From an uncultured Pelagibacteraceae bacterium (GTDB lineage Bacteria > Pseudomonadota > Alphaproteobacteria > Pelagibacterales > Pelagibacteraceae), in assembly GCA_902596045.1 (NCBI GenBank), contig CACJSJ010000002.1, positions 1 through 64,000 on the forward strand: a DNA stretch of 64,000 bases. Reading direction: 5' to 3'. Shown piece after piece: positions 51,389 to 59,399 of this stretch (position 1 is the stretch's first letter; each line of letters begins with the position of its first letter). The translations under genes and the position numbers were made by a program. Below the pieces are notes generated by a model. That model did not search any database, was not told where the DNA came from, and worked only from the letters and a program-made list of their open reading frames with translations.

Positions 51389-51462
51389 TGGTGCTTCCAC
51401 CCTGTACTGACCAGGGAACTAGTCATTACCAATGACTTGTTATGCCATTTAACTACAGAAGC
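51389..51462 (-). tRNA. tRNA-Thr (GGT) with a non-canonical T-loop
   Basis: A full 74-base cloverleaf folds on the minus strand: acceptor GCTTCTG/TGGAAGC (two G-T pairs), D stem GTTA/TAAC, anticodon stem AGTCA/TGACT with loop TTGGTAA (GGT, threonine), T stem CCCTG/CAGGG, then A and encoded CCA. The T-loop GTCAGTA departs from TTCRANN at positions 54 and 58. All four stems are intact, so it may be functional or a decaying copy. The convergent TVP38 gene ends 2 bases away. Confidence 0.75.
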
Positions 51463-51484
51463 ATACAGTATCAATTGTATTTCA

Positions 51485-51763
51485 TTGATAATAAAGCATT
51501 TTTTTCAAATTATTGCCTTAATTTTTTTATTAATATGCATTATATACACTTTAGGAATTTTTATGGGCATTCATTACGATTATAAATCTACTAAAAGCGC
51601 AAAACTAATGGAGAAGCAAGCTAAAAGAGAAAAAAAGCTTGCTGAAAAAAAAGCAAAGAGATTAGCTAAGGAAGGCCCAAAAAAAGAGGATACTAAAGAA
51701 CCAACTTTAGATGCCTCAAAACCAATTACATTAGATTTTCTAACTAATCCAAATAAAGAATGA
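51485..51763 (+). CDS. Small membrane protein with a charged cytoplasmic tail
   Basis: The TTG at 51485 was chosen because an earlier TTG at 51437 would place the coding start inside the tRNA-Thr gene; an ATG at 51563 would drop the membrane helix. The 92-residue product has one hydrophobic segment (FFQIIALIFLLICIIYTLGIFM), a strongly basic Lys/Ala/Glu-rich helix (about residues 40-70), and a polar tail ending in TNPNKE. I do not recognise a family. It overlaps the next small ORF by 4 bases (ATGA). Confidence 0.55.
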   Translation: MIIKHFFQIIALIFLLICIIYTLGIFMGIHYDYKSTKSAKLMEKQAKREKKLAEKKAKRLAKEGPKKEDTKEPTLDASKPITLDFLTNPNKE

Positions 51764-51861
51764 GTGTTAAAGAAAAAAATGAGCGTTTAAGTTTAGCTCT
51801 AAAAAAAAATTTAAAAAAGAGAAAGCTTTTTCAAAAAAAAATAAAAAAGAAAAGTAAATAA
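51760..51861 (+). CDS. Lysine-rich 33-residue ORF between a membrane protein and dcd
   Basis: ATGA overlap at its start and TAATG overlap with dcd at its end suggest translational coupling. The product ([20 protein letters not shown] ... KKKSK) is almost all Lys, Leu and polar residues, like a small nucleic-acid-binding peptide. No family is recognised; the coupling is the main evidence for expression. Confidence 0.5.
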   Translation: MSVKEKNERLSLALKKNLKKRKLFQKKIKKKSK

Positions 51862-52415
51862 TGTCAGTTCTTTCAGACAAATGGATTAGAAAAATGTCTA
51901 AAGATGAGGGCATGATTGAACCATTTGAGGAAAAACAGGTTAGAGGAGATAGTATTTCTTATGGCCTTTCATCTTTTGGATATGATGCAAGAGTTTCAGA
52001 TGAATTTAAAATCTTTACAAACGTAAATTCTGAAATAGTAGATCCTAAAAATTTTAAACCTACAAATTTTGTAACAAAGAATGTATCTGAATGTATTATT
52101 CCTCCTAATTCATTTGTATTAGCAAGAACTATTGAAAAATTTAAGATTCCTAGTGATGTGCTTGTCATTTGTCTTGGTAAATCTACATATGCAAGATGCG
52201 GTATCATAGTTAATGTAACTCCACTAGAACCTGGTTGGGAGGGTTATGTTACTTTAGAATTTTCTAATACCACTCCTTTACCTGCAAAAATTTACGCCAA
52301 TGAAGGTGTTGCTCAATTTATTTTTTTAAAGGGTAATGAAAAACCAGAGGTAACTTATGCAGATCGAAATGGTAAATATATGGGACAAACTGGAGTAACT
52401 TTACCTAAAGTATAA
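51861..52415 (+). CDS. dcd: dCTP deaminase
   Basis: Makes dUTP from dCTP, feeding thymidylate synthesis. The 184-residue trimeric enzyme has [36 protein letters not shown], with the Arg of SxYAR and the catalytic Glu in LEF, plus GVAQFIFL. The length is normal. The ATG overlaps the preceding stop by one base. The TAA is 2 bases before murA. Confidence 0.96.
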   Translation: MSVLSDKWIRKMSKDEGMIEPFEEKQVRGDSISYGLSSFGYDARVSDEFKIFTNVNSEIVDPKNFKPTNFVTKNVSECIIPPNSFVLARTIEKFKIPSDVLVICLGKSTYARCGIIVNVTPLEPGWEGYVTLEFSNTTPLPAKIYANEGVAQFIFLKGNEKPEVTYADRNGKYMGQTGVTLPKV

Positions 52416-52417
52416 TC

Positions 52418-53671
52418 ATGCAAAAATTAGAGGTCTTAGGAGCTAATAAGCTCAAAGGACAAATTAAAATTTCTGGTTCTAAGAATGCTTCATTACCAAT
52501 TCTCGCATCAACTCTATTATCTAATAAAAAGATTGTTCTTAAAAATCTACCTAAAGTTCGTGACATTGAAACAATGCTCACCTTGCTTAAATCATTAGGT
52601 TCTAAAGTAAGAGTTAATAACAATCACACCATAATTGATAACACTAAACAAAAAAAAAAATTTGCTTCTTATAATTTAGTCAAAACAATGAGAGCAGGAA
52701 TTTTAGTTTTAGGTCCTTTGCTTGCTAGATATGGTTCTGCTAAAGTCTCCTTACCTGGAGGATGTGCTATAGGAACACGTCCAGTAGATATTCATTTAAA
52801 AGCTTTATCAAAATTAGGAGTAAAATATAAAATTGATCAAGGGTATGTAATTGCAAATGCGCCAAAGGGATTAAAAGGAAATAAAATTGATTTTTCAAAA
52901 ATTTCTGTTGGAGCTACTGAAAATTTAATTATTGCAGCAAGTTTAGCAAAAGGAACTTCTGTATTATCAAATTGTGCTATTGAGCCTGAGATAAAAGATT
53001 TAATAAATTTTTTGAATAAGATGGGTTGTAACATTAAATGGATCTCTAAAAGAACAATAAGAATTATTGGAGTTAATAAGATAAAAGAGACTTCTTATTC
53101 TGTTATGTTTGACCGGATAGAGGCAGGAACATACTTAATTGCGGCTGCTGTTACTGAAGGAAATTTAAAAATTAAAAATGTAATTCCAGAAATTATCAGA
53201 ACAGAAATAGATGTTCTTAAAAAATTAGGTCTAAAAATAACTATCAAAAAAAATGAGATTCAAATTATTGGAAATAAAAAAATTAAAAATATGAAAATCA
53301 AAACAGCTCCTTACCCAGGTTTTCCAACTGATTTACAGGCACAAATTATGGTCTTATTATGTAAGGCAAATAAAAGTTCAATTATAGAAGAAAACATTTT
53401 TGAAAATAGATTTATGCATGTGGCAGAATTAAATCGAATGGGAGCAAAAATTTCAAAAAAAGGTAATAAAGCATTAGTTGAAGGTAATATAAGTTTTGCA
53501 CCAGCAGAATTAATGGCTACTGATTTAAGAGCTTCTGTATCATTAATTTTAGCAGCATTGTCGGCTAAAGGAAAATCAATTATTAATAGAATTTATCATC
53601 TCGACAGAGGTTATGAAAATATTGAAAAAAAATTAAAAAAAGTTGGTGCTAAAATCAGAAGAGTTAATTGA
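52418..53671 (+). CDS. murA: UDP-N-acetylglucosamine 1-carboxyvinyltransferase
   Basis: First committed step of peptidoglycan synthesis. The protein (417 aa) has SGSKNASLPILAS, the fosfomycin-target cysteine in PGGCAIGTRPVDIHL (C116), and DLRASVSLILAALSAKGKS. It belongs to the normal Cys-containing, fosfomycin-sensitive type. Its stop overlaps the DUF2948 start (TGATG). Confidence 0.97.
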   Translation: MQKLEVLGANKLKGQIKISGSKNASLPILASTLLSNKKIVLKNLPKVRDIETMLTLLKSLGSKVRVNNNHTIIDNTKQKKKFASYNLVKTMRAGILVLGPLLARYGSAKVSLPGGCAIGTRPVDIHLKALSKLGVKYKIDQGYVIANAPKGLKGNKIDFSKISVGATENLIIAASLAKGTSVLSNCAIEPEIKDLINFLNKMGCNIKWISKRTIRIIGVNKIKETSYSVMFDRIEAGTYLIAAAVTEGNLKIKNVIPEIIRTEIDVLKKLGLKITIKKNEIQIIGNKKIKNMKIKTAPYPGFPTDLQAQIMVLLCKANKSSIIEENIFENRFMHVAELNRMGAKISKKGNKALVEGNISFAPAELMATDLRASVSLILAALSAKGKSIINRIYHLDRGYENIEKKLKKVGAKIRRVN

Positions 53672-54066
53672 TGGATAAAAAATATTTAGCAAAAATTATT
53701 GCAACAGATAATGAGGGGCTTCAAATGATCTCAGCTTGTTGCTCTGGTGCGAAAGTAAAGATTTCAGATATTAAATTCCTTAAATCAAATAAGATTTTTT
53801 TACTTTCAATTGAAAGAACAAAAATTGAAACTGGTGAAGAATATAAAAAAGTGAATAGTATCTGCAAGTTTGATTTTGTTGATCAAGTTAAATCAAAGAA
53901 TATTAATCAAAAAAATAAAGATTTATTATTAGAATTAATTGGGATTAATTATCTAAAAAATAAGGATGATCATGAAATAAATCTTATATTTAACGATAAT
54001 TCTCATATTTCTTTAACCACAGACACAATTGAAGTAAGACTAGAAGACCAATATGAAGTTAAATAA
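53671..54066 (+). CDS. DUF2948 family protein
   Basis: This 131-residue protein begins MDKKYLAKIIATDNEGLQMISACCSGAKVKISDIKFL, the pattern of the alphaproteobacterial DUF2948 family, normally placed between murA and hisD. The function is unknown. The ATG at 53671 overlaps the murA stop; a TTG three bases earlier is an alternative start. It has no signal peptide. Confidence 0.82.
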   Translation: MDKKYLAKIIATDNEGLQMISACCSGAKVKISDIKFLKSNKIFLLSIERTKIETGEEYKKVNSICKFDFVDQVKSKNINQKNKDLLLELIGINYLKNKDDHEINLIFNDNSHISLTTDTIEVRLEDQYEVK

Positions 54067-54069
54067 TTG

Positions 54070-55353
54070 ATGAAAATATTAAATTGTAAAAATAAAAGTT
54101 TTGATCACCAGTTAGATCAATTACTATCTATTAGGAAGAGCAAAGTTCAATCTAGCTCTATTTCAGTCGTAAATATCATTAAAGATGTAAAAAAAAATGG
54201 AGATAAAGCATTATTAAAATATGAAAAAAGATTTAATAAAAACTCAACTATAGATCCAACAAAAAAACAAATTTTGAAACTTATAAAAAGTTTAGATAAA
54301 GATGTAAAAAAAGCAATTGATATTGCTTATAATCGTATTTTTAAATTTCATTCATTACAGAAAGTTAAAAATATTTCATATACTGATAAGTATAAAAATA
54401 AAATTGAGTATAAGTATCTTCCAATAGAGTCTGTTGCAATATATGTTCCAGGGTCAACTGTCTCTTACCCTTCAAGTGTACTAATGAATGCAATTCCAGC
54501 AATCGTAGCAGGTGTTAAAAGGATAGTAATGATAAATCCAAGTTATAAAGGAAAACAAAACCCAGCTGTTTTGTACGCAGCAAAAAAATGCAAAATTAAG
54601 GAAATTTATTCAATTGGTGGACCAGCTGCAATTGCAGCTGCTGCTTATGGAACTAAAAAAATTAAAAAAGTAAATAAGATTATTGGTCCTGGAAATGCTT
54701 ATGTTGCTGCTGCTAAAAAAGAAGTTTTTGGAGATGTTGGAATTGAAGGGATGACTGCAGGTCCTTCTGAAGTTACTATTATAGGTGATAAATATTCAGA
54801 TCCAGTTTGGGTTGCTAGTGATTTAATTGGTCAAGCTGAGCATGATCCTCTAGCGCAATGTATTTTAATATCTAAGGATAAAAAATTAATTAATAAAGTT
54901 AAGTTAGAAGTTTTAAGTCAATTAAAAGAAATACCAAGAGAATCGATTGCAAGAAAAAGTATTATGAGTAATGGAATTCTAATGTTCGTCAGTTCAGAAA
55001 AAAAAATAATTGAGATAATTAATAAAATTGCACCCGAACATTTAGAATTAAATATTAAGAATTATAAATCATTACTATCTAAGATTAATAACGCTGGATC
55101 GATTTGTTTAGGTAAGTACGCAGTAATGGCCATGACAGATTATAATATAGGATCTAACCATGTATTGCCGACTAATGGTTCTGCAAAATACTCTTCAGGG
55201 ATAAGTGTTAATGAATTTTATAAAAGAATTTCTTATATAAACTTATCAAAAAAGGGTATTGAAAGTCTCGGACCATCAGTTATAACTCTTGCAAATTATG
55301 AAGGGTTAGTGGGACATGCTAGCTCAATAAAAAAAAGAATTAGGAGAAAGTAA
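54070..55353 (+). CDS. hisD: Histidinol dehydrogenase
   Basis: Oxidises histidinol to histidine in two NAD-dependent steps. [55 protein letters not shown], the zinc-ligand region [14 protein letters not shown] and the C-terminal [11 protein letters not shown] are intact. The length is 427 aa. The ATG at 54070 is preferred to the preceding TTG. Other his genes (hisZ, hisG) lie 3 kb downstream rather than adjacent. Confidence 0.96.
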   Translation: MKILNCKNKSFDHQLDQLLSIRKSKVQSSSISVVNIIKDVKKNGDKALLKYEKRFNKNSTIDPTKKQILKLIKSLDKDVKKAIDIAYNRIFKFHSLQKVKNISYTDKYKNKIEYKYLPIESVAIYVPGSTVSYPSSVLMNAIPAIVAGVKRIVMINPSYKGKQNPAVLYAAKKCKIKEIYSIGGPAAIAAAAYGTKKIKKVNKIIGPGNAYVAAAKKEVFGDVGIEGMTAGPSEVTIIGDKYSDPVWVASDLIGQAEHDPLAQCILISKDKKLINKVKLEVLSQLKEIPRESIARKSIMSNGILMFVSSEKKIIEIINKIAPEHLELNIKNYKSLLSKINNAGSICLGKYAVMAMTDYNIGSNHVLPTNGSAKYSSGISVNEFYKRISYINLSKKGIESLGPSVITLANYEGLVGHASSIKKRIRRK

Positions 55354-55355
55354 AT

Positions 55356-55571
55356 TTGTCAAAACAAGATCTGCTTGAATTCAAAGGCAAAGTAACCGAT
55401 TTGTTACCTAATGCTATGTTTAGAGTTCAATTAGAAAATGGTCATACTGTTACAGCCCATACAGCAGGCAAACTGAGAAAAAATAGAATTAGAGTTCTGC
55501 AAGGTGATAACGTAACAGTAGAGATGACTCCTTACGATCTTACTAAAGGTAGAATTATCTTTAGAGGATAA
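55356..55571 (+). CDS. infA: Translation initiation factor IF-1
   Basis: The 71-residue OB-fold protein binds the 30S A site. [30 protein letters not shown] and [33 protein letters not shown] are the IF-1 pattern. It starts at TTG two bases after hisD and ends 4 bases before tRNA-Phe. Confidence 0.97.
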   Translation: MSKQDLLEFKGKVTDLLPNAMFRVQLENGHTVTAHTAGKLRKNRIRVLQGDNVTVEMTPYDLTKGRIIFRG

Positions 55572-55575
55572 TTAA

Positions 55576-55650
55576 GGCTGAGTAGCTCAGGAGTAGAGCA
55601 GAGCCCTGAAAAGGCTTGTGTCGGGAGTGCGAATCTCTCCTCAGCCACCA
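55576..55650 (+). tRNA. tRNA-Phe (GAA), with G at position 55
   Basis: A 75-base cloverleaf has acceptor GGCTGAG/CTCAGCC, D stem GCTC/GAGC, anticodon stem GAGCC/GGCTT with loop CTGAAAA (anticodon GAA), T stem GGGAG/CTCTC, and encoded A-CCA. The T-loop reads TGCGAAT rather than TTCGAAT, so the normally universal pseudouridine-55 is G. The D loop is short (AGGAGTA). Confidence 0.88.
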
Positions 55651-55720
55651 CATTTTTCATATTGAAATAATTAAAAAAAAAATTAACCTCATCTTATTAA
55701 AAAAAAGGAATAAGAATAAA

Positions 55721-55933
55721 ATGAGCACATTAAAAGGGACCGTTAAATGGTTTAATGGAAAAAAAGGCTTTGGCTTTATTGAACGAGAAGACAAAGAAAA
55801 AGATGCTTTTGTACATGCTAGTGCTGTTAAAGCTGCTGGCATGAGGTATCTAAATGAAGGTGACAAACTAGAGTTTACTCTAGAAGATGGTCCAAAAGGC
55901 CCTTCAGCTGTAAATTTAAAAAAAATAGATTAG
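55721..55933 (+). CDS. Cold-shock domain protein
   Basis: The 70-residue CspA-type OB-fold protein has GTVKWFNGKKGFGFIE (RNP1) and DAFVHASAV (RNP2). The ATG at 55721 follows an AAGGAA ribosome-binding site 8-10 bases upstream; the longer frame upstream has no homology. It binds single-stranded RNA or DNA. It is the last gene before a strong terminator. Confidence 0.95.
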   Translation: MSTLKGTVKWFNGKKGFGFIEREDKEKDAFVHASAVKAAGMRYLNEGDKLEFTLEDGPKGPSAVNLKKID

Positions 55934-55945
55934 TTTTAAAATTTT

Positions 55946-55986
55946 AAAAGGACGTTTTCTAATAAAAGACTAACGTCCTTTTCTTT
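55946..55986 (+). terminator. Rho-independent terminator after the cold-shock gene
   Basis: A perfect 11-base stem AAAAGGACGTT/AACGTCCTTTT (arms 55946-55956 and 55972-55982) with a 15-base loop is followed by CTTTT. It ends the infA-tRNA-Phe-csp transcript. The stem is by far the strongest hairpin of this kind in the window. Confidence 0.85.
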
Positions 55987-56085
55987 TAGAGCTTGAATAA
56001 ACTTGATTTTTGTCTACAAGACTTCCCATGATTATAAATATTACATTTAAAGTAATTCTAAACAGTTCTCATAGAATCTGTTTCC

Positions 56086-56101
56086 ATAGCCTATAGGCTA
56101 T
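56086..56101. promoter_or_regulatory. 16-base perfect palindrome before tRNA-His
   Basis: ATAGCCTATAGGCTAT reads the same on both strands and is followed by a T-rich stretch. It could be a dimer-binding operator, or a weak hairpin terminator (6-base stem, TATA loop). It lies about 50 bases upstream of the likely transcription start for tRNA-His and hisS. Confidence 0.4.
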
Positions 56102-56153
56102 TTATTTATAATATAATTTTAATTCACACAAAAATAATATAAAAATAAGGAAT

Positions 56154-56228
56154 GCCTGGGTGGTGTAACGGTTAGCACGAAAGTTTGTGGAACTTTAAGT
56201 TTGAGTTCGATTCTCAGCCCGGGTACCA
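56154..56228 (+). tRNA. tRNA-His (GTG), A73 and no encoded G-1
   Basis: A 75-base cloverleaf has acceptor GCCTGGG/CCCGGGT, anticodon stem AAAGT/ACTTT with loop TTGTGGA (GTG), T-loop TTCGATT and encoded CCA. The base before the acceptor is T, not G, and the discriminator is A. That is the derived alphaproteobacterial form in which the G-1:C73 identity pair is lost. The hisS start codon is only 4 bases after the CCA. Confidence 0.95.
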
Positions 56229-56232
56229 AAAA

Positions 56233-57627
56233 ATGAACAAAGAAAATAAATTAGTACCTGAATTACCTTCAGGATTTGAAGATCGTTGGAGTAGAAAACT
56301 TCTTCTCAAAAAAAAGCTATTAAAAGCTATTGAGAAAAATTTTATTAAGTTTGGAGCAGAAGCTTTAGAAACTCCTTCGTTTGAAATTAGTGAAAATATA
56401 GGATCTTTTCTTGCAGAAGATGAGGCTAATCCTATGTCTGATGTATTTTCATTTCAAGATGGAGATAGAAACATCACCCTTCGTTATGATCTTTCAAGCC
56501 CGCTTGCAAGATTTTATGCTCAAAACAATCAACAACTTCCATCAATTTTTAAGCGCTACCAAATTCAGAATGTTTTTAGAAATGAGAAAGCAGGAAATGG
56601 AAGGTACAGAGAGTTTCTTCAAGCAGATTTTGATATTGTTGGAAATGTTAATCCTGCTCAAGCTAATGCAGAACTTTGTAATTTAATCTCAAGCATACTT
56701 TCAGATTGTGGTCTAAAAAAAAATCAATTTACAATAAATGTTAGTAATAGAAAAATAGTTCAGGGATTAATTGACGATTTGAAAATATCCAAGGAAAAAC
56801 AAATTAAAGTTATTAGAGCAATTGATAAACTTTATAAACCAGGATTTGGATTAAAGGGAGTCGAAGACTTACTCAAAAAGGAAAGAAAAGATCAAAGTGG
56901 AGCTGTCACTAAAGGAGCTGATTTAAGTGATGAACAAGCATTACAAATATTAAATTTTTTAAAGATAAAAAATCTTAAGGAATTAAAAGAAAGTTTAAAA
57001 AACCCATTATCTCAAGAGGGAATAAAAGAATTAGAAGATTTATTTAAAGTACTTGGATATGGATCTAATTTAAGTCAAGTAAAAACAAATTTTACAATTG
57101 TAAGAGGATTGGCTTATTATTCTGATTTTATAATAGAAACTAATTTAAATTTTAAGGTCACAAATACCAAAGGTAAAGAAGTTGATATTGGAAGCATTTG
57201 TTCAGGAGGCGCCTATGCTAAACTTATTTCAAGATTTAGAGGAGTTGATATTCCCGGTACAGGAATTAGTTTTGGAGTTGATCGATTAGTATTCGCATTA
57301 ATGCAGCTTGATCAAATTAAAGTAGAAGTTCAAAAACCTGTTTTAGTTTGTGTAATGGATCAAAAATATTTAAAAAATTATTATGAAATTGTTGATTTAT
57401 TAAGAGAAAATAATATTAGCGCTGAAGTATTTTTAAGTTTCAAAAAAAATCTTGGTAAGCAGCTTGATTTAGCAAATAAACGCGAATTACCTGTTGCAAT
57501 CATTTGTGGAGAAAATGAGTTTAAAGATAATACCATTACAATTAAAGACCTTAGAGGCGTAAAGGGTGAGAACAGCCAAACAATTCCTAAATTAAATTTA
57601 ATAGATGAAATCAAAAAACTTATCTGA
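56233..57627 (+). CDS. hisS: Histidyl-tRNA synthetase
   Basis: Class II enzyme charging tRNA-His. The ATG at 56233 gives MNKENKLVPELPSGFEDR (464 aa); an upstream start inside the tRNA would add a non-homologous tail. Motif 2 is RYDLSSPLARFYA and FRNEKAGNGRYREFLQADFDIVG, and ISFGVDRLVFAL is motif 3. The histidine motif appears as GLAYYSDFIIE in place of LDYYTG. The start overlaps no other coding gene and the end overlaps hisZ by 23 bases. Confidence 0.95.
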   Translation: MNKENKLVPELPSGFEDRWSRKLLLKKKLLKAIEKNFIKFGAEALETPSFEISENIGSFLAEDEANPMSDVFSFQDGDRNITLRYDLSSPLARFYAQNNQQLPSIFKRYQIQNVFRNEKAGNGRYREFLQADFDIVGNVNPAQANAELCNLISSILSDCGLKKNQFTINVSNRKIVQGLIDDLKISKEKQIKVIRAIDKLYKPGFGLKGVEDLLKKERKDQSGAVTKGADLSDEQALQILNFLKIKNLKELKESLKNPLSQEGIKELEDLFKVLGYGSNLSQVKTNFTIVRGLAYYSDFIIETNLNFKVTNTKGKEVDIGSICSGGAYAKLISRFRGVDIPGTGISFGVDRLVFALMQLDQIKVEVQKPVLVCVMDQKYLKNYYEIVDLLRENNISAEVFLSFKKNLGKQLDLANKRELPVAIICGENEFKDNTITIKDLRGVKGENSQTIPKLNLIDEIKKLI

Positions 57628-58657
57628 AAAAATTCTTCAATCTGTAAAAACTAAAGGATTTAAGTATATAGAATTACCATCTGTAATTGAAACAAATCAC
57701 ATTGTGCAGAGATCAGGAGAGAGTTTTAGAAAATTTATTTTTTCATTTATTGATCAAAATGGAAATGAATTGTGTTTACGTCCTGATTTAACAATTGTCT
57801 CATGCTTAAGATATTTAGAAAATAATTTCAAAGGGAAGGAAAAAATATTTTATAGTGGTCAGGCTTATAGAAAATCTCAGAATAAAAAAGACTCAATAAT
57901 TAGAAATCAAATAGGATTTGAAATTATTGGCTCAAAAAATGAAAAAAATGATGACAAAGAAATCATAAATACATCATTAAAATCGTTAAAAGATTTAAAA
58001 TATTCATCAGGAAAATTAACTATTGGAAACGTAGAAATTTTTAATCTTTTAATATCAAAATTAGATATTCCAAAAAGATGGAAGTTAAGACTTTATAGAC
58101 ACTTTTGGAGAGAAGATTATTTCAATGATTTATTAAAAAGATTAGAAACAAATTCAGATGTTGATCCAACTATTGTTGAAATTGATAAAAAACGTTATTT
58201 GAAAATGTTAAAAGAAAAAAAAACATCGATTATAGCTGGAAGATCTATTGAAGAAATTTTAAACAGATTTGATAATAAAATTAAAGATCCAAGAGGCGCA
58301 AGTAAAGGGAAAAATGTATCTAAAATTATTAAAGAATTTTTAAAAATTAAGTGTCCAATTAACAAAGCTGCTCAAGAATTAAATAAATTTTTTAAAAAGT
58401 ATCAAATTAATCTTGTGGTAGATCAAAATTACTTTCCTATATCAAACAATAGAGTTTCAAAACTAAATGTAATTTTTTCGACCTCTTTTGGAAGACAACT
58501 TGAATATTATACAGGAATGGTTTTTAAAATAGATATTAAGTCTAACAATAAAATAAAAAATATTATTAATGGAGGTAGATATGATCAATTAATTTCTGAT
58601 CTTGGTTCTACAGCACAGGTTGCAGCAGTAGGAGCTGCCTTCAACTTAAATTATTAG
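57605..58657 (+). CDS. hisZ: ATP phosphoribosyltransferase regulatory subunit
   Basis: The 350-residue HisS-like paralogue has a class II fold (LCLRPDLTIVSCLRYLEN, YSGQAYRKSQNKKDSIIRNQIGFEIIG), lacks synthetase catalytic motifs, and ends with TGMVFKIDI and GGRYDQLISDLG. HisZ activates short-form HisG. The placement directly after hisS and 2 bases before hisG supports the call. Confidence 0.93.
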   Translation: MKSKNLSEKILQSVKTKGFKYIELPSVIETNHIVQRSGESFRKFIFSFIDQNGNELCLRPDLTIVSCLRYLENNFKGKEKIFYSGQAYRKSQNKKDSIIRNQIGFEIIGSKNEKNDDKEIINTSLKSLKDLKYSSGKLTIGNVEIFNLLISKLDIPKRWKLRLYRHFWREDYFNDLLKRLETNSDVDPTIVEIDKKRYLKMLKEKKTSIIAGRSIEEILNRFDNKIKDPRGASKGKNVSKIIKEFLKIKCPINKAAQELNKFFKKYQINLVVDQNYFPISNNRVSKLNVIFSTSFGRQLEYYTGMVFKIDIKSNNKIKNIINGGRYDQLISDLGSTAQVAAVGAAFNLNY

Positions 58658-58659
58658 TT

Positions 58660-59346
58660 ATGAACAATATAATAAACATAGGAATTCCAAGTAAAGGTAG
58701 ATTAAGAAAAGATGTCTTAAAGATTTTTAAAAATAAAAAATTGAAACTTTTTTCAGAAAGAGGAGAGAGAGATTTAATTGGCTCAATCAAAAATAAAACA
58801 AACATCAAAATTTTATATTTACATGCAAGAGAAATTATAGAAAGACTTGGTGATAATTCTTTAGATATTGGTTTTTCAGGTTTTGATTTATATAAAGAAA
58901 GTGAAATTAATAATCAAAAAAAAATAAATGTTATAAAAAAATATAATTTTGGAAAAGCTAATTTGGTAGTTGCTGTACCTGATCCGTGGATTGATGTCCA
59001 AACAATAGCCGATCTTGAGGAAATTGCATTTGAATTTAGAGATAAAAAGAAAAAAAGATTAAGAGTTGCAACTAAGTATCCAAATTTAACAAGAGAATTT
59101 TTATTTTCAAAAGGTGTTACTCAATTCAGATTAGTTGATAGCCTTGGAGCTACTGAAGCATATCCTTTTACAGGATCAGCAGAATTAATTTCTGACATCA
59201 GTTCTACAGGTGAAACATTAAAAGCAAATAATTTGAGAGTTTTAAAAGATGGTAAAATTCTAAAATCTCAAGCATGTATTCTTACTTCAAAGAAAAATTC
59301 AAAAAAAAAAGGATTTAAAAAATTAATTCAGTTACTTTCCAAATAA
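58660..59346 (+). CDS. hisG: ATP phosphoribosyltransferase catalytic subunit (short form)
   Basis: First enzyme of histidine synthesis, condensing ATP with PRPP. The length (228 aa) and lack of the C-terminal regulatory domain identify the short form, which depends on HisZ. NIGIPSKGRLRKDVL, VATKYPNLTREF and the PRPP-binding GATEAYPFTGSAELISDISSTGETLKANNLRVL are present. Confidence 0.95.
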   Translation: MNNIINIGIPSKGRLRKDVLKIFKNKKLKLFSERGERDLIGSIKNKTNIKILYLHAREIIERLGDNSLDIGFSGFDLYKESEINNQKKINVIKKYNFGKANLVVAVPDPWIDVQTIADLEEIAFEFRDKKKKRLRVATKYPNLTREFLFSKGVTQFRLVDSLGATEAYPFTGSAELISDISSTGETLKANNLRVLKDGKILKSQACILTSKKNSKKKGFKKLIQLLSK

Positions 59347-59399
59347 TTTTTCCTTAAAATAAATTTGTAATTAAAAAAATCACGTATATCCTTGTATTT

